The position numbers and the translations under genes are program-made. A stretch of DNA of 64,000 bases from CAYZWU01 sp964482235 (lineage in GTDB: Bacteria; Planctomycetota; B15-G4; CAYZWU01): positions 1 to 64,000 of the forward strand of contig CAYZWU010000004.1 in assembly GCA_964482235.1 (NCBI GenBank), given 5' to 3'. Below the pieces are notes generated by a model. The model was not told the origin of the DNA and ran no database searches. It saw only the letters and a list, made by a program, of their open reading frames with translations. Below, in pieces: positions 35,148-43,412 of the stretch (the stretch's first letter is position 1; every line of letters begins with the position of its first letter).

Positions 35148-37028
35148 ATGCAGAACGGCGAAGTTTTGATGGGGAACGGCGCCGTGGCTCGCGGCCTGAT
35201 CGAGGCCGGCTGTCACGGCGTCTTCGGCTATCCCGGCACACCAAGCTCCGAGATCATGCCGGAGATAGTGCGTTTCAAGAAGAAAGAGAAGCTCAACATC
35301 TACACCGAGTGGTCGGTCAACGAGAAGGTCGCTCTCGAGGCGGCCCTCGCTTTTGCCTGGACCGGAAAGCGCGCCGCCGTGGTGATGAAGCAGGTCGGCC
35401 TCAACGTGGCCTGCGATCCCCTGATGTCGGCTGCCTACACCGGCACGACGGGCGGCTTCCTCGTCATCTCGTGCGACGATCCCGGCCCCCACTCGTCCCA
35501 GACCGAGCAGGACAGCCGCGTCCACGCGATGTTCGCCAAGCTGCCTGTCCTCGATCCGTCGACACCGGACGAGGCGCGCGCCATGGCGCGGTACGGCCTG
35601 GAGCTGTCGGAGAAGCACGGCATCCCCGTCATCCTGCGCCCCTCGATCCGGATCTGCCACGCCCGCCAGTGGATCCCCTTTGTCAGACCCGAGTCTCTCG
35701 AGAGGCCGGCTGCCTTCAAGAAGAACCCGGAGCGGTGGGCGGCCACGCCGAAGTTCCGCCTGACCCTCCATCACGAGCTGAACGACAAGCTCGACCTCAT
35801 CGCGAAGGAGGAGGCCGCGGCCGGAAAGTGGAACTGCCGTGAAGGGGCCGAGAAGGGCCCCCTCGGAATCGTGGCTGCCGGCCCCACCCTGGCGCATCTG
35901 TACGACATCATGCGGGAGAGCGATCTCACCATCCCCCTCCTGACCGTGGGGCTCCCCCATCCGATCGATTACACGGTTCTGGATCGGTTCGGCGAATCGT
36001 ACGACAAGGTTCTTGTTCTCGAGGAGCCGGAGGATGCCATCGAGAGCCAGTTCACCGACAGGACGAGGATTCTCGGCAGGCGCTCGGGCCACGTCCCTTC
36101 CGCGGGGGAGCTCACTCCCGAAAAGGTCAACGAGATCGTCGAACACGTTCTGGCCGAGTGCGGCCTGAAGGAGAAAGCGTCAATCGATTCCGCTGTCGGC
36201 GATCCTGTCGCCGAGGCCGTGAACAAGCTGGAAAAAACGGTCCGCCGCCCCACTCTCTGCCCGGGCTGCCCCCACCGTTCGAGCTTCTTCGCCATCCGGA
36301 AGGCGCTGCCGCGCGCCATCTACACGTCGGACATCGGCTGCTACACCCTGGGCCTCAACCTGCGGGCCGTGGACACGATCCTCTGCATGGGAGGCGCCGT
36401 GAGCATGGCTTCCGGCTTCTGGCATGCCCACAACCAGGACGCCGGCGAGCCGAGAACCGTCGTCGCCACGATCGGCGATTCCACTTTCTACCACTCCGGC
36501 CTGTCCGGGCTCGTGTCGGCGATCTACACCGACGCCCGTTTCGTCCTGGTCATTCTCGACAACGCCATCACGGCCATGACCGGGATGCAGCCCACTCCCG
36601 GCATCGGCGTGCTTGCCGATGGGACGAAGGGCCGCACCATTCCTCTCGAGGAAGTGGTCAAGGGTGCCGGTGTGGAGTTTCTCGAAGTGGTCGATGCCTA
36701 CGATCATGACACGTTGAAGGAGACGCTCCTCGCGGCGCAGAATCATATCCTGCAGCCCGACGGCCGGGTGGCGGTCATCATCTCGAGGGCACCCTGTCTG
36801 ATCCACGAGAAGACGGCCCGGCATCAGTGGAAAGGAAATCACGTCGCCATCGATCCCGAGGAGTGCGAGGGATGCGGCGTCTGCGTCAAGACCTTCGAAT
36901 GCCCCGCCCTGATCCAGGACGAGCCGAAAGCCAAGGTGCACATCGACCGGTCGGTCTGTGTCGATTGCGGGAACTGCACCGTTTCGTGCCGGCAGGATGC
37001 GATCATGATCGGCGGGAACGGGAAGTAG
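35148..37028 (+). CDS. iorA: Indolepyruvate ferredoxin oxidoreductase, alpha subunit
   Basis: 626 residues. It oxidatively decarboxylates aryl pyruvates to acyl-CoA using TPP and Fe-S clusters, reducing ferredoxin, in anaerobic amino acid use. In order: pyrimidine-binding domain ('GVFGYPGTPSSEIMPEI'), middle domain, TPP diphosphate domain ('LCPGCPHRSSFFAIRK', 'TSDIGCYTLG', 'IGDSTFYHSGLSGL'), and a C-terminal 2x[4Fe-4S] ferredoxin domain ('CEGCGVCVKTFECPAL', 'CVDCGNCTVSCRQDAI'). The beta subunit gene (iorB) lies 8 kb away at 45308, an unusual split. The start has no clear ribosome binding site. Confidence 0.95.
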   Translation: MQNGEVLMGNGAVARGLIEAGCHGVFGYPGTPSSEIMPEIVRFKKKEKLNIYTEWSVNEKVALEAALAFAWTGKRAAVVMKQVGLNVACDPLMSAAYTGTTGGFLVISCDDPGPHSSQTEQDSRVHAMFAKLPVLDPSTPDEARAMARYGLELSEKHGIPVILRPSIRICHARQWIPFVRPESLERPAAFKKNPERWAATPKFRLTLHHELNDKLDLIAKEEAAAGKWNCREGAEKGPLGIVAAGPTLAHLYDIMRESDLTIPLLTVGLPHPIDYTVLDRFGESYDKVLVLEEPEDAIESQFTDRTRILGRRSGHVPSAGELTPEKVNEIVEHVLAECGLKEKASIDSAVGDPVAEAVNKLEKTVRRPTLCPGCPHRSSFFAIRKALPRAIYTSDIGCYTLGLNLRAVDTILCMGGAVSMASGFWHAHNQDAGEPRTVVATIGDSTFYHSGLSGLVSAIYTDARFVLVILDNAITAMTGMQPTPGIGVLADGTKGRTIPLEEVVKGAGVEFLEVVDAYDHDTLKETLLAAQNHILQPDGRVAVIISRAPCLIHEKTARHQWKGNHVAIDPEECEGCGVCVKTFECPALIQDEPKAKVHIDRSVCVDCGNCTVSCRQDAIMIGGNGK

Positions 37029-37109
37029 GAAGATAAGCCCGGTTCATTCAAGCTCGGGCGGGCTCTCCACGATCAGTATGAACAGCTGGCGTCCGCTGCG
37101 TTCGAGGGA

Positions 37110-37619
37110 TCAGTATCCAAGGCCTTTCAGCTTGGAGCGCTGCTCGTCGGAGGCCCCCTTCTTGAGCTCGTCGGCCAGGCTCTGAAACTTTTCCTTCTGT
37201 TCCGGATAATTCTCGCTCGCAAAGGCAAGAAGAGCGAGACTGGCATCGAAATCTGCCTTCGCGTCGCTCAGAGCGCCGAAGACAGACTGAGCATATGTAT
37301 AGGCATCCGGAGCGGCCATCTGCTCGCTGAAGGTTTCCTTCAGCTTTGTGAAATCAGCCACACCCTCCTTGGCTTTCCCCAGGCGGATTTTGCATTCCAC
37401 GGAATTGCGTGCGGCTTTGAAGCGGATCTCCGGCTTCACCTCGCCTTCGCCTTTCCAGTCAAGCAGGTCCGAGTACAGAGAAAGGGCTTTCTCATAATTT
37501 TGGTCGTTCATGGCATCCGTTGCTGCATCGCTGTAGTCGCCCGGCGTGGTCGGGCCGCAGGAAACGAGGCAGGTCAGGGGAACCAACAAACCGAGCATAA
37601 GCAAATGTTGCCGTGTCAT
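37110..37619 (-). CDS. Lipoprotein with helical repeat region and KLKGLGY tail
   Basis: 169 residues from ATG 37619 (GGAGG upstream; the frame is open to 37694). A lipoprotein signal peptide ends in the lipobox 'LVSC', so it is probably anchored in the outer or cytoplasmic membrane. The mature part is helical with TPR-like character ('DAATDAMNDQNYEKALSLYSDLLDW'). It ends exactly with 'KLKGLGY'; the same tail, plus Ile-Ser, ends the small protein at 42266. It is divergent from the phosphatase gene at 37992. No family name can be given. Confidence 0.75.
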   Translation of the reverse strand: MTRQHLLMLGLLVPLTCLVSCGPTTPGDYSDAATDAMNDQNYEKALSLYSDLLDWKGEGEVKPEIRFKAARNSVECKIRLGKAKEGVADFTKLKETFSEQMAAPDAYTYAQSVFGALSDAKADFDASLALLAFASENYPEQKEKFQSLADELKKGASDEQRSKLKGLGY

Positions 37620-37991
37620 CGTCCAGTTACCTCCATGGAAGAGATACGAAGCAGTCAGAAAAACAGGTAAACAAAAAGTGAAGTCGGGAAACAATCTTTT
37701 TCCTCATTTGCCGAAAATGGATAAGGCGGTATGTATTCGCCTGCCCATCGGTTGTTTCAGCGTTTATTTTCGTTTGATTTACCCGGGGAGGAAGCTATCA
37801 TCTGACCTGTTTCGAATCGCGCTGCCCCTTCCCTGGAAGAGACCGTTATCCCGGTTTTATCCCGGGAAGTGACAATCATTTAGAGTCTCAGCCCTCTCTT
37901 GTCTCGGCCGCTGTCTTATTCCGAGGAGATTGGTTTCTGGGACGTGGGGAGATAATAAATCCGAGCCGGTTTTTACCCGCAAGATATTACG
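37620..37991. other. Non-coding gap between divergent lipoprotein and phosphatase genes
   Basis: 372 bp. It includes repeated CCCGGG-type motifs (around 37780 and 37860) and an AT-rich stretch before 37992. I could not pick a convincing promoter or RNA. The ribosome binding site of the 37992 gene is weak. Confidence 0.4.
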
Positions 37992-40154
37992 ATGAACCAA
38001 CGAACATCCAAATCCTTGTTTCTCCTTCTCCTCGTGCTCTGGATCGCACTGGCCTTCTGCGACCCGGCCGAGGCCTACATCGGCCCCGGTGCCGGCTTCG
38101 CTTTCCTCGGGTCCTTCACGATCCTTTTTGTCACGATCATTCTCGCCTTCGGGACGATCCTGCTCTGGCCGCTTCGTGCCCTGTACAGGGTGATCGTCCA
38201 CCGGCGCGCGCTGACGCACAGCCTGGTGGACCGCGTGATCGTGGTCGGCCTCGACGGTCTCGATCCGGAACTGGCCGAGAGGTTCATCGAGGAGGGAAAG
38301 CTGCCCACCTTGAAGAAGCTGAAGGAGGAAGGCTGCTTCCGTCCGCTGATGACCACCGTGCCCTCCATGTCGCCGGTGGCCTGGTCGTCGTTCCAGACCG
38401 GCGTCGATCCATCGAAGCACAACATCTACGACTTCCTGACCCGCGATCCGAAGAACTATCTCCCCGCGCTCTCGTCCACCGATATCCGCGGCGATGTCAA
38501 GGTGCTGAAGATCGGCAAGCTCAGGCTGCCTCTTCCCTGGGGAAAGTCCACGTTCAAGCTGCTCCGGAAAGGCGTTCCCTTCTGGAAGATCCTCGGTAAG
38601 CATCGGATCTTCAGCTCGATCATCCGGGTGCCGATCACCTTTCCGCCGGAGAAGTTCAACGGCGTCTGCATCTCCGCCATGTGCGTTCCCGACCTGAGAG
38701 GCTCGCAGGGCACGTTCACGCTCTTCACCACGGAGGAGTGCAGCGAGGAGGCGACCCAGGGAGTCCGTGTTCCCGTCACCATGAACGGCAGCTGCATTCG
38801 CACCGAGATCACGGGCCCTGCGAATCCCCTGAAGGACAACAATCCGCCCATGACGATTCCCCTGATCGTCGAGAAGGAGGCGGGCAAGAGGGAGGCTCGG
38901 ATCACGGCCGGGGACGAGACCTTCACCCTTCAGGAGAAGGAATACTCCCCCTGGATACGGCTCACCTTCAAGGCGGGCGCCGGGATGAAGGTGACGGGGA
39001 TCTGCCGGTTCTACGTGATGGAGTTCGAACCGGAGTTCAAGCTCTACATGACGCCGATCAACATCGACCCCGACAAGCCGTCGATGCCGATCTCGCACCC
39101 CTTTATCTATGCCGTCTACCTGGCGAAGAAGTTCGGACCCTATGCCACGCTCGGACTCGCCGAGGATACGTGGGCTCTTAACGAGCGGGCCATCGACGAG
39201 GAAGCCTTCCTCAAGCAGGCCTACCTGATCCACGAAGAGCGCGAGAAGATGATGTTCGACGCGATCGAGAAGACGAAGAAGGGATGCGTGGTCACCGTCT
39301 TCGACGCCACGGACCGGATCCAGCACATGTTCATGCGGTACCTGGACCCGACCCATCCGGCGAACAGGGACAAGGACACGGAGAAGCACAAGAACGCCAT
39401 CGAGGATCTCTACGTCCGGATGGACGATCTTGTGAAGAGGACTCTCGACAAGTGCGACGACAAGACCGTGGTCATGGTAATCTCCGACCATGGATTCAAG
39501 CTCTTCCGGCGCGGGATCAACCTCAACTCGTGGCTCATGCAGAACGGCTACCTCCACCTGAAGGACGGAAAGAGCGAGAGCGGCGAGTGGTTCGAGGACG
39601 TGGACTGGAGCAGGACGAAGGCCTTCTCCCTTGGCCTCACGGGCATCTTTCTCAACCTGAAGGGCCGCGAGGCGCAGGGCATCGTGAAGCCCGGCGAGGA
39701 AGAGGAGGAGGTGAAGCGCGGCATCATCGAAGGGCTCAGCAACCTCTACGACGACGAGGATCAGAAGCAGGCGATTCGCGACGTCTTCGATTCGAAGAAG
39801 CTCTTCAATGGGCCCTTCCTGGTCAATGCCCCCGATCTTCTGATCGGCTACGAGAACGGCTACCGCGCCTCGTGGGACTGCGCCGTGGGCAAGGTGAGCG
39901 AAGTCGTGATCGACGACAACGTGAAGAGCTGGAGCGGCGACCACTGCATCGACCCGCGTATCGTCCCCGGCATCTTCTTCTGCAACCGGAAGATCGACAC
40001 GGAAGAGCCGCGGCTGATGGATGTCGGTCCCACGATCCTCCGCCTCTTCGGCGTGCCGGTCCCGGCCTACATGGACGGAGTCAGCCTGATCAACGGCGAC
40101 CGGGAGAAGCCGGCCGACCCGGCAAGGAAGATGGCAGATCCGGTTAAACAATGA
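37992..40154 (+). CDS. Membrane-anchored alkaline phosphatase superfamily protein (type I phosphodiesterase/pyrophosphatase-like)
   Basis: 720 residues. A signal-like helix is followed by 'AYIGPGAGFAFLGS', then a second helix ending near residue 65. The catalytic domain has the superfamily metal sites: 'VIVVGLDGLDPEL' (first Asp), 'VPSMSPVAWSSFQTG' with the Ser nucleophile region, 'FDATDRIQHMFMRYLDP' (Asp, His), 'VVMVISDHGFKLF' (Asp-His) and a late 'WSGDHCIDPRIVPG' (His). It should hydrolyse a phosphodiester or phosphomonoester outside the cytoplasm; the substrate is unknown. A paralogue follows 34 bp downstream. An 830-codon open frame on the other strand is a composition artefact. Confidence 0.85.
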   Translation: MNQRTSKSLFLLLLVLWIALAFCDPAEAYIGPGAGFAFLGSFTILFVTIILAFGTILLWPLRALYRVIVHRRALTHSLVDRVIVVGLDGLDPELAERFIEEGKLPTLKKLKEEGCFRPLMTTVPSMSPVAWSSFQTGVDPSKHNIYDFLTRDPKNYLPALSSTDIRGDVKVLKIGKLRLPLPWGKSTFKLLRKGVPFWKILGKHRIFSSIIRVPITFPPEKFNGVCISAMCVPDLRGSQGTFTLFTTEECSEEATQGVRVPVTMNGSCIRTEITGPANPLKDNNPPMTIPLIVEKEAGKREARITAGDETFTLQEKEYSPWIRLTFKAGAGMKVTGICRFYVMEFEPEFKLYMTPINIDPDKPSMPISHPFIYAVYLAKKFGPYATLGLAEDTWALNERAIDEEAFLKQAYLIHEEREKMMFDAIEKTKKGCVVTVFDATDRIQHMFMRYLDPTHPANRDKDTEKHKNAIEDLYVRMDDLVKRTLDKCDDKTVVMVISDHGFKLFRRGINLNSWLMQNGYLHLKDGKSESGEWFEDVDWSRTKAFSLGLTGIFLNLKGREAQGIVKPGEEEEEVKRGIIEGLSNLYDDEDQKQAIRDVFDSKKLFNGPFLVNAPDLLIGYENGYRASWDCAVGKVSEVVIDDNVKSWSGDHCIDPRIVPGIFFCNRKIDTEEPRLMDVGPTILRLFGVPVPAYMDGVSLINGDREKPADPARKMADPVKQ

Positions 40155-40188
40155 TGTCCCGACCGCCTGAGGAGGTCGTTCCGCAATC

Positions 40189-42255
40189 ATGGACAGGAAC
40201 TCGAGATCGATGAAACCAACACGCCGCGGCAGCTGCTCGGCCGCCTGGCAGATCGTATCTGCCGTTCTTCTCGCGGCCGCATTGTTGTGCCCCCTCTCCT
40301 GCTCGGACCCCCAGCAGAAGAAGGTCTTCGTCATCGCCATCGACGGCATGGATTACCAGAAGGTGCGGGAATGGATGGCCGAGGGACGCCTGCCGAACCT
40401 CGAGGCCCTGGAGAAGGAGGGCGGCTTCAGGTCGCTCGGCACCAGCATCCCTCCCGAGAGCCCCGTGGCCTGGTCCAACTTCTTCACCGGTCTGAATCCC
40501 GGCGGGCACGGCGTTTTCGACTTCATGCACCCCAGCTGGGAGAAGGACGAGGAGACGGGGGAGCAGTACCTCAGCCTCGTGGACTCCATCGCGGATACGG
40601 AGGACGTGGGCTTCATCCTGCCCCTCTTCGGCTACGAATTCCCCCTCTCCGGCGGGGACTGGATCAACAAGCAGCTTGGCCGTCCCTTCTGGGAGATCCT
40701 CGAGGACCACGACGTCCCGGCCACCCTCTACAAGGTGCCGGCCTGCTTTCCCCCGCGCCCCACGGACCAGAAGATCGTCACGGGCATGGGGACACCGGAC
40801 CTTCCGGGAACGGGCGAGTACACGCTCTACACCAACGATCGTTTTGCCGTTTCCGCCAACATCGAAAGAGGCCGGCTCGAGAACGTGGCCATATTCGACA
40901 GCAGGATCGATGCCTTTCTCTACGGCCCCGAAAACATCTTCGTCAAGACGGGCGAGCACGAGTCGAAGCCGGTGGCCAGGTCGCCCTTTCGAATCTACAT
41001 GGATCCTGAAGAGCCGCTGATCAAGATCATCGTGGGAGACGAGGATGACGACAGCGCGCCGGTGGTAATTCTCAAGGAGGGTGAGTGGAGCGATTTCGTT
41101 CCCGTCACCTTCGAGTTCGTGCCCTTTCTCGTGAGCGCAACGGGAATCACCCGTTTCTGCCTCGAGGAGATTCGTCCCCCTACCCATCCCGACGGTCCCT
41201 TCATCAAGCTGTTCGCCGATCCGATCAACGTCGACCCGGCAAGCCCTGTCTATGACATCAGCACTCCTTCGGGCTGGGTCGGAGAGCTTGCCGAGGAGCA
41301 CGGCCTCTTCGAGACCAAGGGCCTGCCCGAGAACTACACGGCCCTGAAGGAAGGCGCCATCGACTACAAGGATTTCCGGAGCCATTCCTGCGCGATCCAC
41401 GAGAAGAGAAAGGAGATGCTCTTCGATCTGATGGAGAACCACGAGAGCGGCTTCCTCTTCTTCTATTTCTGCAGCATCGACCTCGACTCGCACATGTTCT
41501 GGCGCTGCATGGACGAGAAGCATCCGGGGCACGATCCGGAAACGATGGCCGAGTACAAGCACTTCATCAGGAGCCTCTACGAGGATATCGACGGGGTCGT
41601 CGGCGAGCTGAGAAGCCGGATCGGCGACGAGGACACGCTGATCATCATGTCCGATCACGGTTTCTCACCCTACTACAAGTCGTTCCACCTCAACTCCTGG
41701 CTGGTCGAGAACGGATACGCAGCCCTGAAGGAAGAATGCGACAGGGAGAGCGACACCTTCTTCGCCTCCGTCGACTGGTCGCGCACCAGGGCATACAACC
41801 TTGGCTTCGCCAACATCTACCTGAACGTCAAGGGGCGGGATCCGCTGGGCATCGTCGATCCCGGCGAGGCGGACGGCCTGATCAACGAGATCTGCTCCAA
41901 GCTGATGGCGGAGAGGGACGGCGACAAGGATATCTTCCTCAGGATGTACAGGACGCGGGAGCACTACTCCGGTGAGGCATTGTCGCGGGCTCCCGAGATC
42001 GTCGTGGGCTTCAACAGGAAGTACCGGAACTCGGACGAATCCTCGATCGGCGGCTACCCCGACAAGGTCCTCGAGGACAACCTGGGCGCCTGGAGCGGCT
42101 GCCATCTGATGGCTTGCGAGCTGGTTCCCGGCATCCTGTTCTCCAACAAGAAGATCCTGAAAAAAGATCCCGATCTCACCGATCTGACGGTGACGATATT
42201 GAACGAATACGGGATTGACAGACTGCCCGAGATGAAGGGCAAATCGATCTGGTAA
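40189..42255 (+). CDS. Lipoprotein-like alkaline phosphatase superfamily protein
   Basis: 688 residues. The N-terminus has a hydrophobic segment and 'CPLSCSD', a plausible lipobox (Cys after Leu-Ser). The catalytic motifs parallel the upstream gene: 'VFVIAIDGMDYQKV', 'PPESPVAWSNFFTGLNPGGHG', 'CSIDLDSHMFWRCMDEKHPGH', 'IIMSDHGFSPYYKS' and 'WSGCHLMACELVPG' near the end. It is clearly a paralogue of the 37992 protein but lacks the YIGPGAG segment. The GGAGGT at 40171-40176 is 12 bases from ATG 40189; ATG 40210 is an alternative. A small gene follows 10 bp later. Confidence 0.83.
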   Translation: MDRNSRSMKPTRRGSCSAAWQIVSAVLLAAALLCPLSCSDPQQKKVFVIAIDGMDYQKVREWMAEGRLPNLEALEKEGGFRSLGTSIPPESPVAWSNFFTGLNPGGHGVFDFMHPSWEKDEETGEQYLSLVDSIADTEDVGFILPLFGYEFPLSGGDWINKQLGRPFWEILEDHDVPATLYKVPACFPPRPTDQKIVTGMGTPDLPGTGEYTLYTNDRFAVSANIERGRLENVAIFDSRIDAFLYGPENIFVKTGEHESKPVARSPFRIYMDPEEPLIKIIVGDEDDDSAPVVILKEGEWSDFVPVTFEFVPFLVSATGITRFCLEEIRPPTHPDGPFIKLFADPINVDPASPVYDISTPSGWVGELAEEHGLFETKGLPENYTALKEGAIDYKDFRSHSCAIHEKRKEMLFDLMENHESGFLFFYFCSIDLDSHMFWRCMDEKHPGHDPETMAEYKHFIRSLYEDIDGVVGELRSRIGDEDTLIIMSDHGFSPYYKSFHLNSWLVENGYAALKEECDRESDTFFASVDWSRTRAYNLGFANIYLNVKGRDPLGIVDPGEADGLINEICSKLMAERDGDKDIFLRMYRTREHYSGEALSRAPEIVVGFNRKYRNSDESSIGGYPDKVLEDNLGAWSGCHLMACELVPGILFSNKKILKKDPDLTDLTVTILNEYGIDRLPEMKGKSIW

Positions 42256-42265
42256 GGAAGAAAGA

Positions 42266-42457
42266 ATGTTTGGCTCGAAGATCAAGATCGACAAGACCCT
42301 GCTGGAGAAGATCAAGAAGTACGCGGCCATCGCGGGCTATTCTTCTCCCGAGGAGTTCGTGAACCACGCGCTGGAGAAAGAAATCGCCAAGCTCGAGGAA
42401 GCGGATTCCGAGGACGACATCAAGAACAAGCTGAAAGGTCTTGGATACATTTCCTGA
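42266..42457 (+). CDS. Small ribbon-helix-helix-like protein ending in KLKGLGYIS
   Basis: 63 residues. The sequence runs as a short strand, 'KIKIDKTLLEKIKKYAAIAGY', a turn, then 'SSPEEFVNHALEKEIAKL', which resembles ribbon-helix-helix antitoxin or CopG-like folds. It has an acidic linker and then the tail 'KLKGLGYIS'. The tail repeats the end of the lipoprotein at 37110. The ribosome binding site AAGGAAG is well placed, and the gene is 10 bp from the phosphatase stop, so it is in the same operon. In other bacteria a similar LxxLGY ending is common on sulfatases and phosphatases themselves (from memory); here it is on a separate small protein. Confidence 0.75.
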   Translation: MFGSKIKIDKTLLEKIKKYAAIAGYSSPEEFVNHALEKEIAKLEEADSEDDIKNKLKGLGYIS

Positions 42458-42558
42458 GCTTTCCGGAATCCTGATCCGGAACCGCGCTGCCGCCCGTCGT
42501 CGAACCGGGCGGCGCCGATGCCGGTCGGTTCCTGTTTGATAGAGGTCACGGAGCAGCC

Positions 42559-43392
42559 ATGCTGTCCACTTTCAATGCAATCATGAACGGTCTCTTCAAC
42601 GTAGTCGGCTTCCCCTTCCAAAAAATGTCGCCTCTGGTCGGGCTGGTCGTCATCTCGCTTCTTGCCGGGGTCTTCCTGCTGATCCTGTTCAAGTACACCT
42701 CCCCGCAGAAGGCGATCAAGCGCGTGAAGGACCAGATCAAGGCGAGGCTTTACGAGGTGAGGCTCTTCAAGGATGACATGGGCGTCGTCTTCAAGGCGAC
42801 GATGCAGCTCCTGAAGAAGAACGCCTTCTACATCGGCTGCTGCACCATTCCCATGGTTCCGCTGATCGTCGTCGTCCTCCCCCTCCTCTTTCAGCTCGAT
42901 TCGCGATACGGCTACGATCCGCTGAAGCCCGGGGATGTCACGATTCTGGACGTGACGCTCGACGACGAACTCGATGTGCTGGCCGCCAAGGTGGAGATCG
43001 ACCTCCCAGACGGCCTCGCCATCGATGCCGGACCGGTGCGAATCCCGTCGCGGCACGAGCTCTCCTATCGCCTCCGCGTGAAGGAGAAAGGCGCCTACGA
43101 GATCGGGCTGAAGGTGAACGGCACCGATTTCTCGAAACGGATCGATGCCGAGGAGGGTCTCGTCACCGTCTCACCGGCCAGGTACAGGAACACGGAGACC
43201 TTCGACGCCATGATGTTTCCCGCCGAGGCGCCGTGGCCGTCTGACAGCCCGCTGAAGGCGGTGAGCCTGAAGCATCAGCGGGCCGACATGCTCGGCATGG
43301 ACGGCGACATCTTCCCCTGGCTGATTATCTTCTGCATCGTGGGACTCGCCTTTGGCTTCGCGCTCAAAGGGGTCTTCAAGGTCAACTTCTGA
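42559..43392 (+). CDS. Oxa1/EMC3 (DUF106)-like membrane protein
   Basis: 277 residues. Helices occur at 'LVGLVVISLLAGVFLLILF', at 'FYIGCCTIPMVPLIVVVLPLL', and at the C-terminus 'LIIFCIVGLAFGFALKG'. Between the first two is a highly charged cytoplasmic hairpin 'YTSPQKAIKRVKDQIKARLYEVRLFKDD', the layout of DUF106/EMC3/YidC-superfamily insertases. An extracytoplasmic beta-rich domain (about residues 125-255) follows. Classic YidC length and motifs are absent. It may help insert membrane proteins, but this is inferred from topology. It ends 20 bp before the opposing mutase gene. Confidence 0.7.
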   Translation: MLSTFNAIMNGLFNVVGFPFQKMSPLVGLVVISLLAGVFLLILFKYTSPQKAIKRVKDQIKARLYEVRLFKDDMGVVFKATMQLLKKNAFYIGCCTIPMVPLIVVVLPLLFQLDSRYGYDPLKPGDVTILDVTLDDELDVLAAKVEIDLPDGLAIDAGPVRIPSRHELSYRLRVKEKGAYEIGLKVNGTDFSKRIDAEEGLVTVSPARYRNTETFDAMMFPAEAPWPSDSPLKAVSLKHQRADMLGMDGDIFPWLIIFCIVGLAFGFALKGVFKVNF

Positions 43393-43412
43393 CACCTGTT
43401 GCGAACGGCCGG

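Noticed and set aside
37857..40349. An 830-codon open frame on the minus strand opposite the 37992 phosphatase gene
   Set aside because: It is antisense to a gene with clear catalytic motifs. Its translation is low-complexity (His/Asp/Leu/Val-rich), as expected from GC-rich codon bias.
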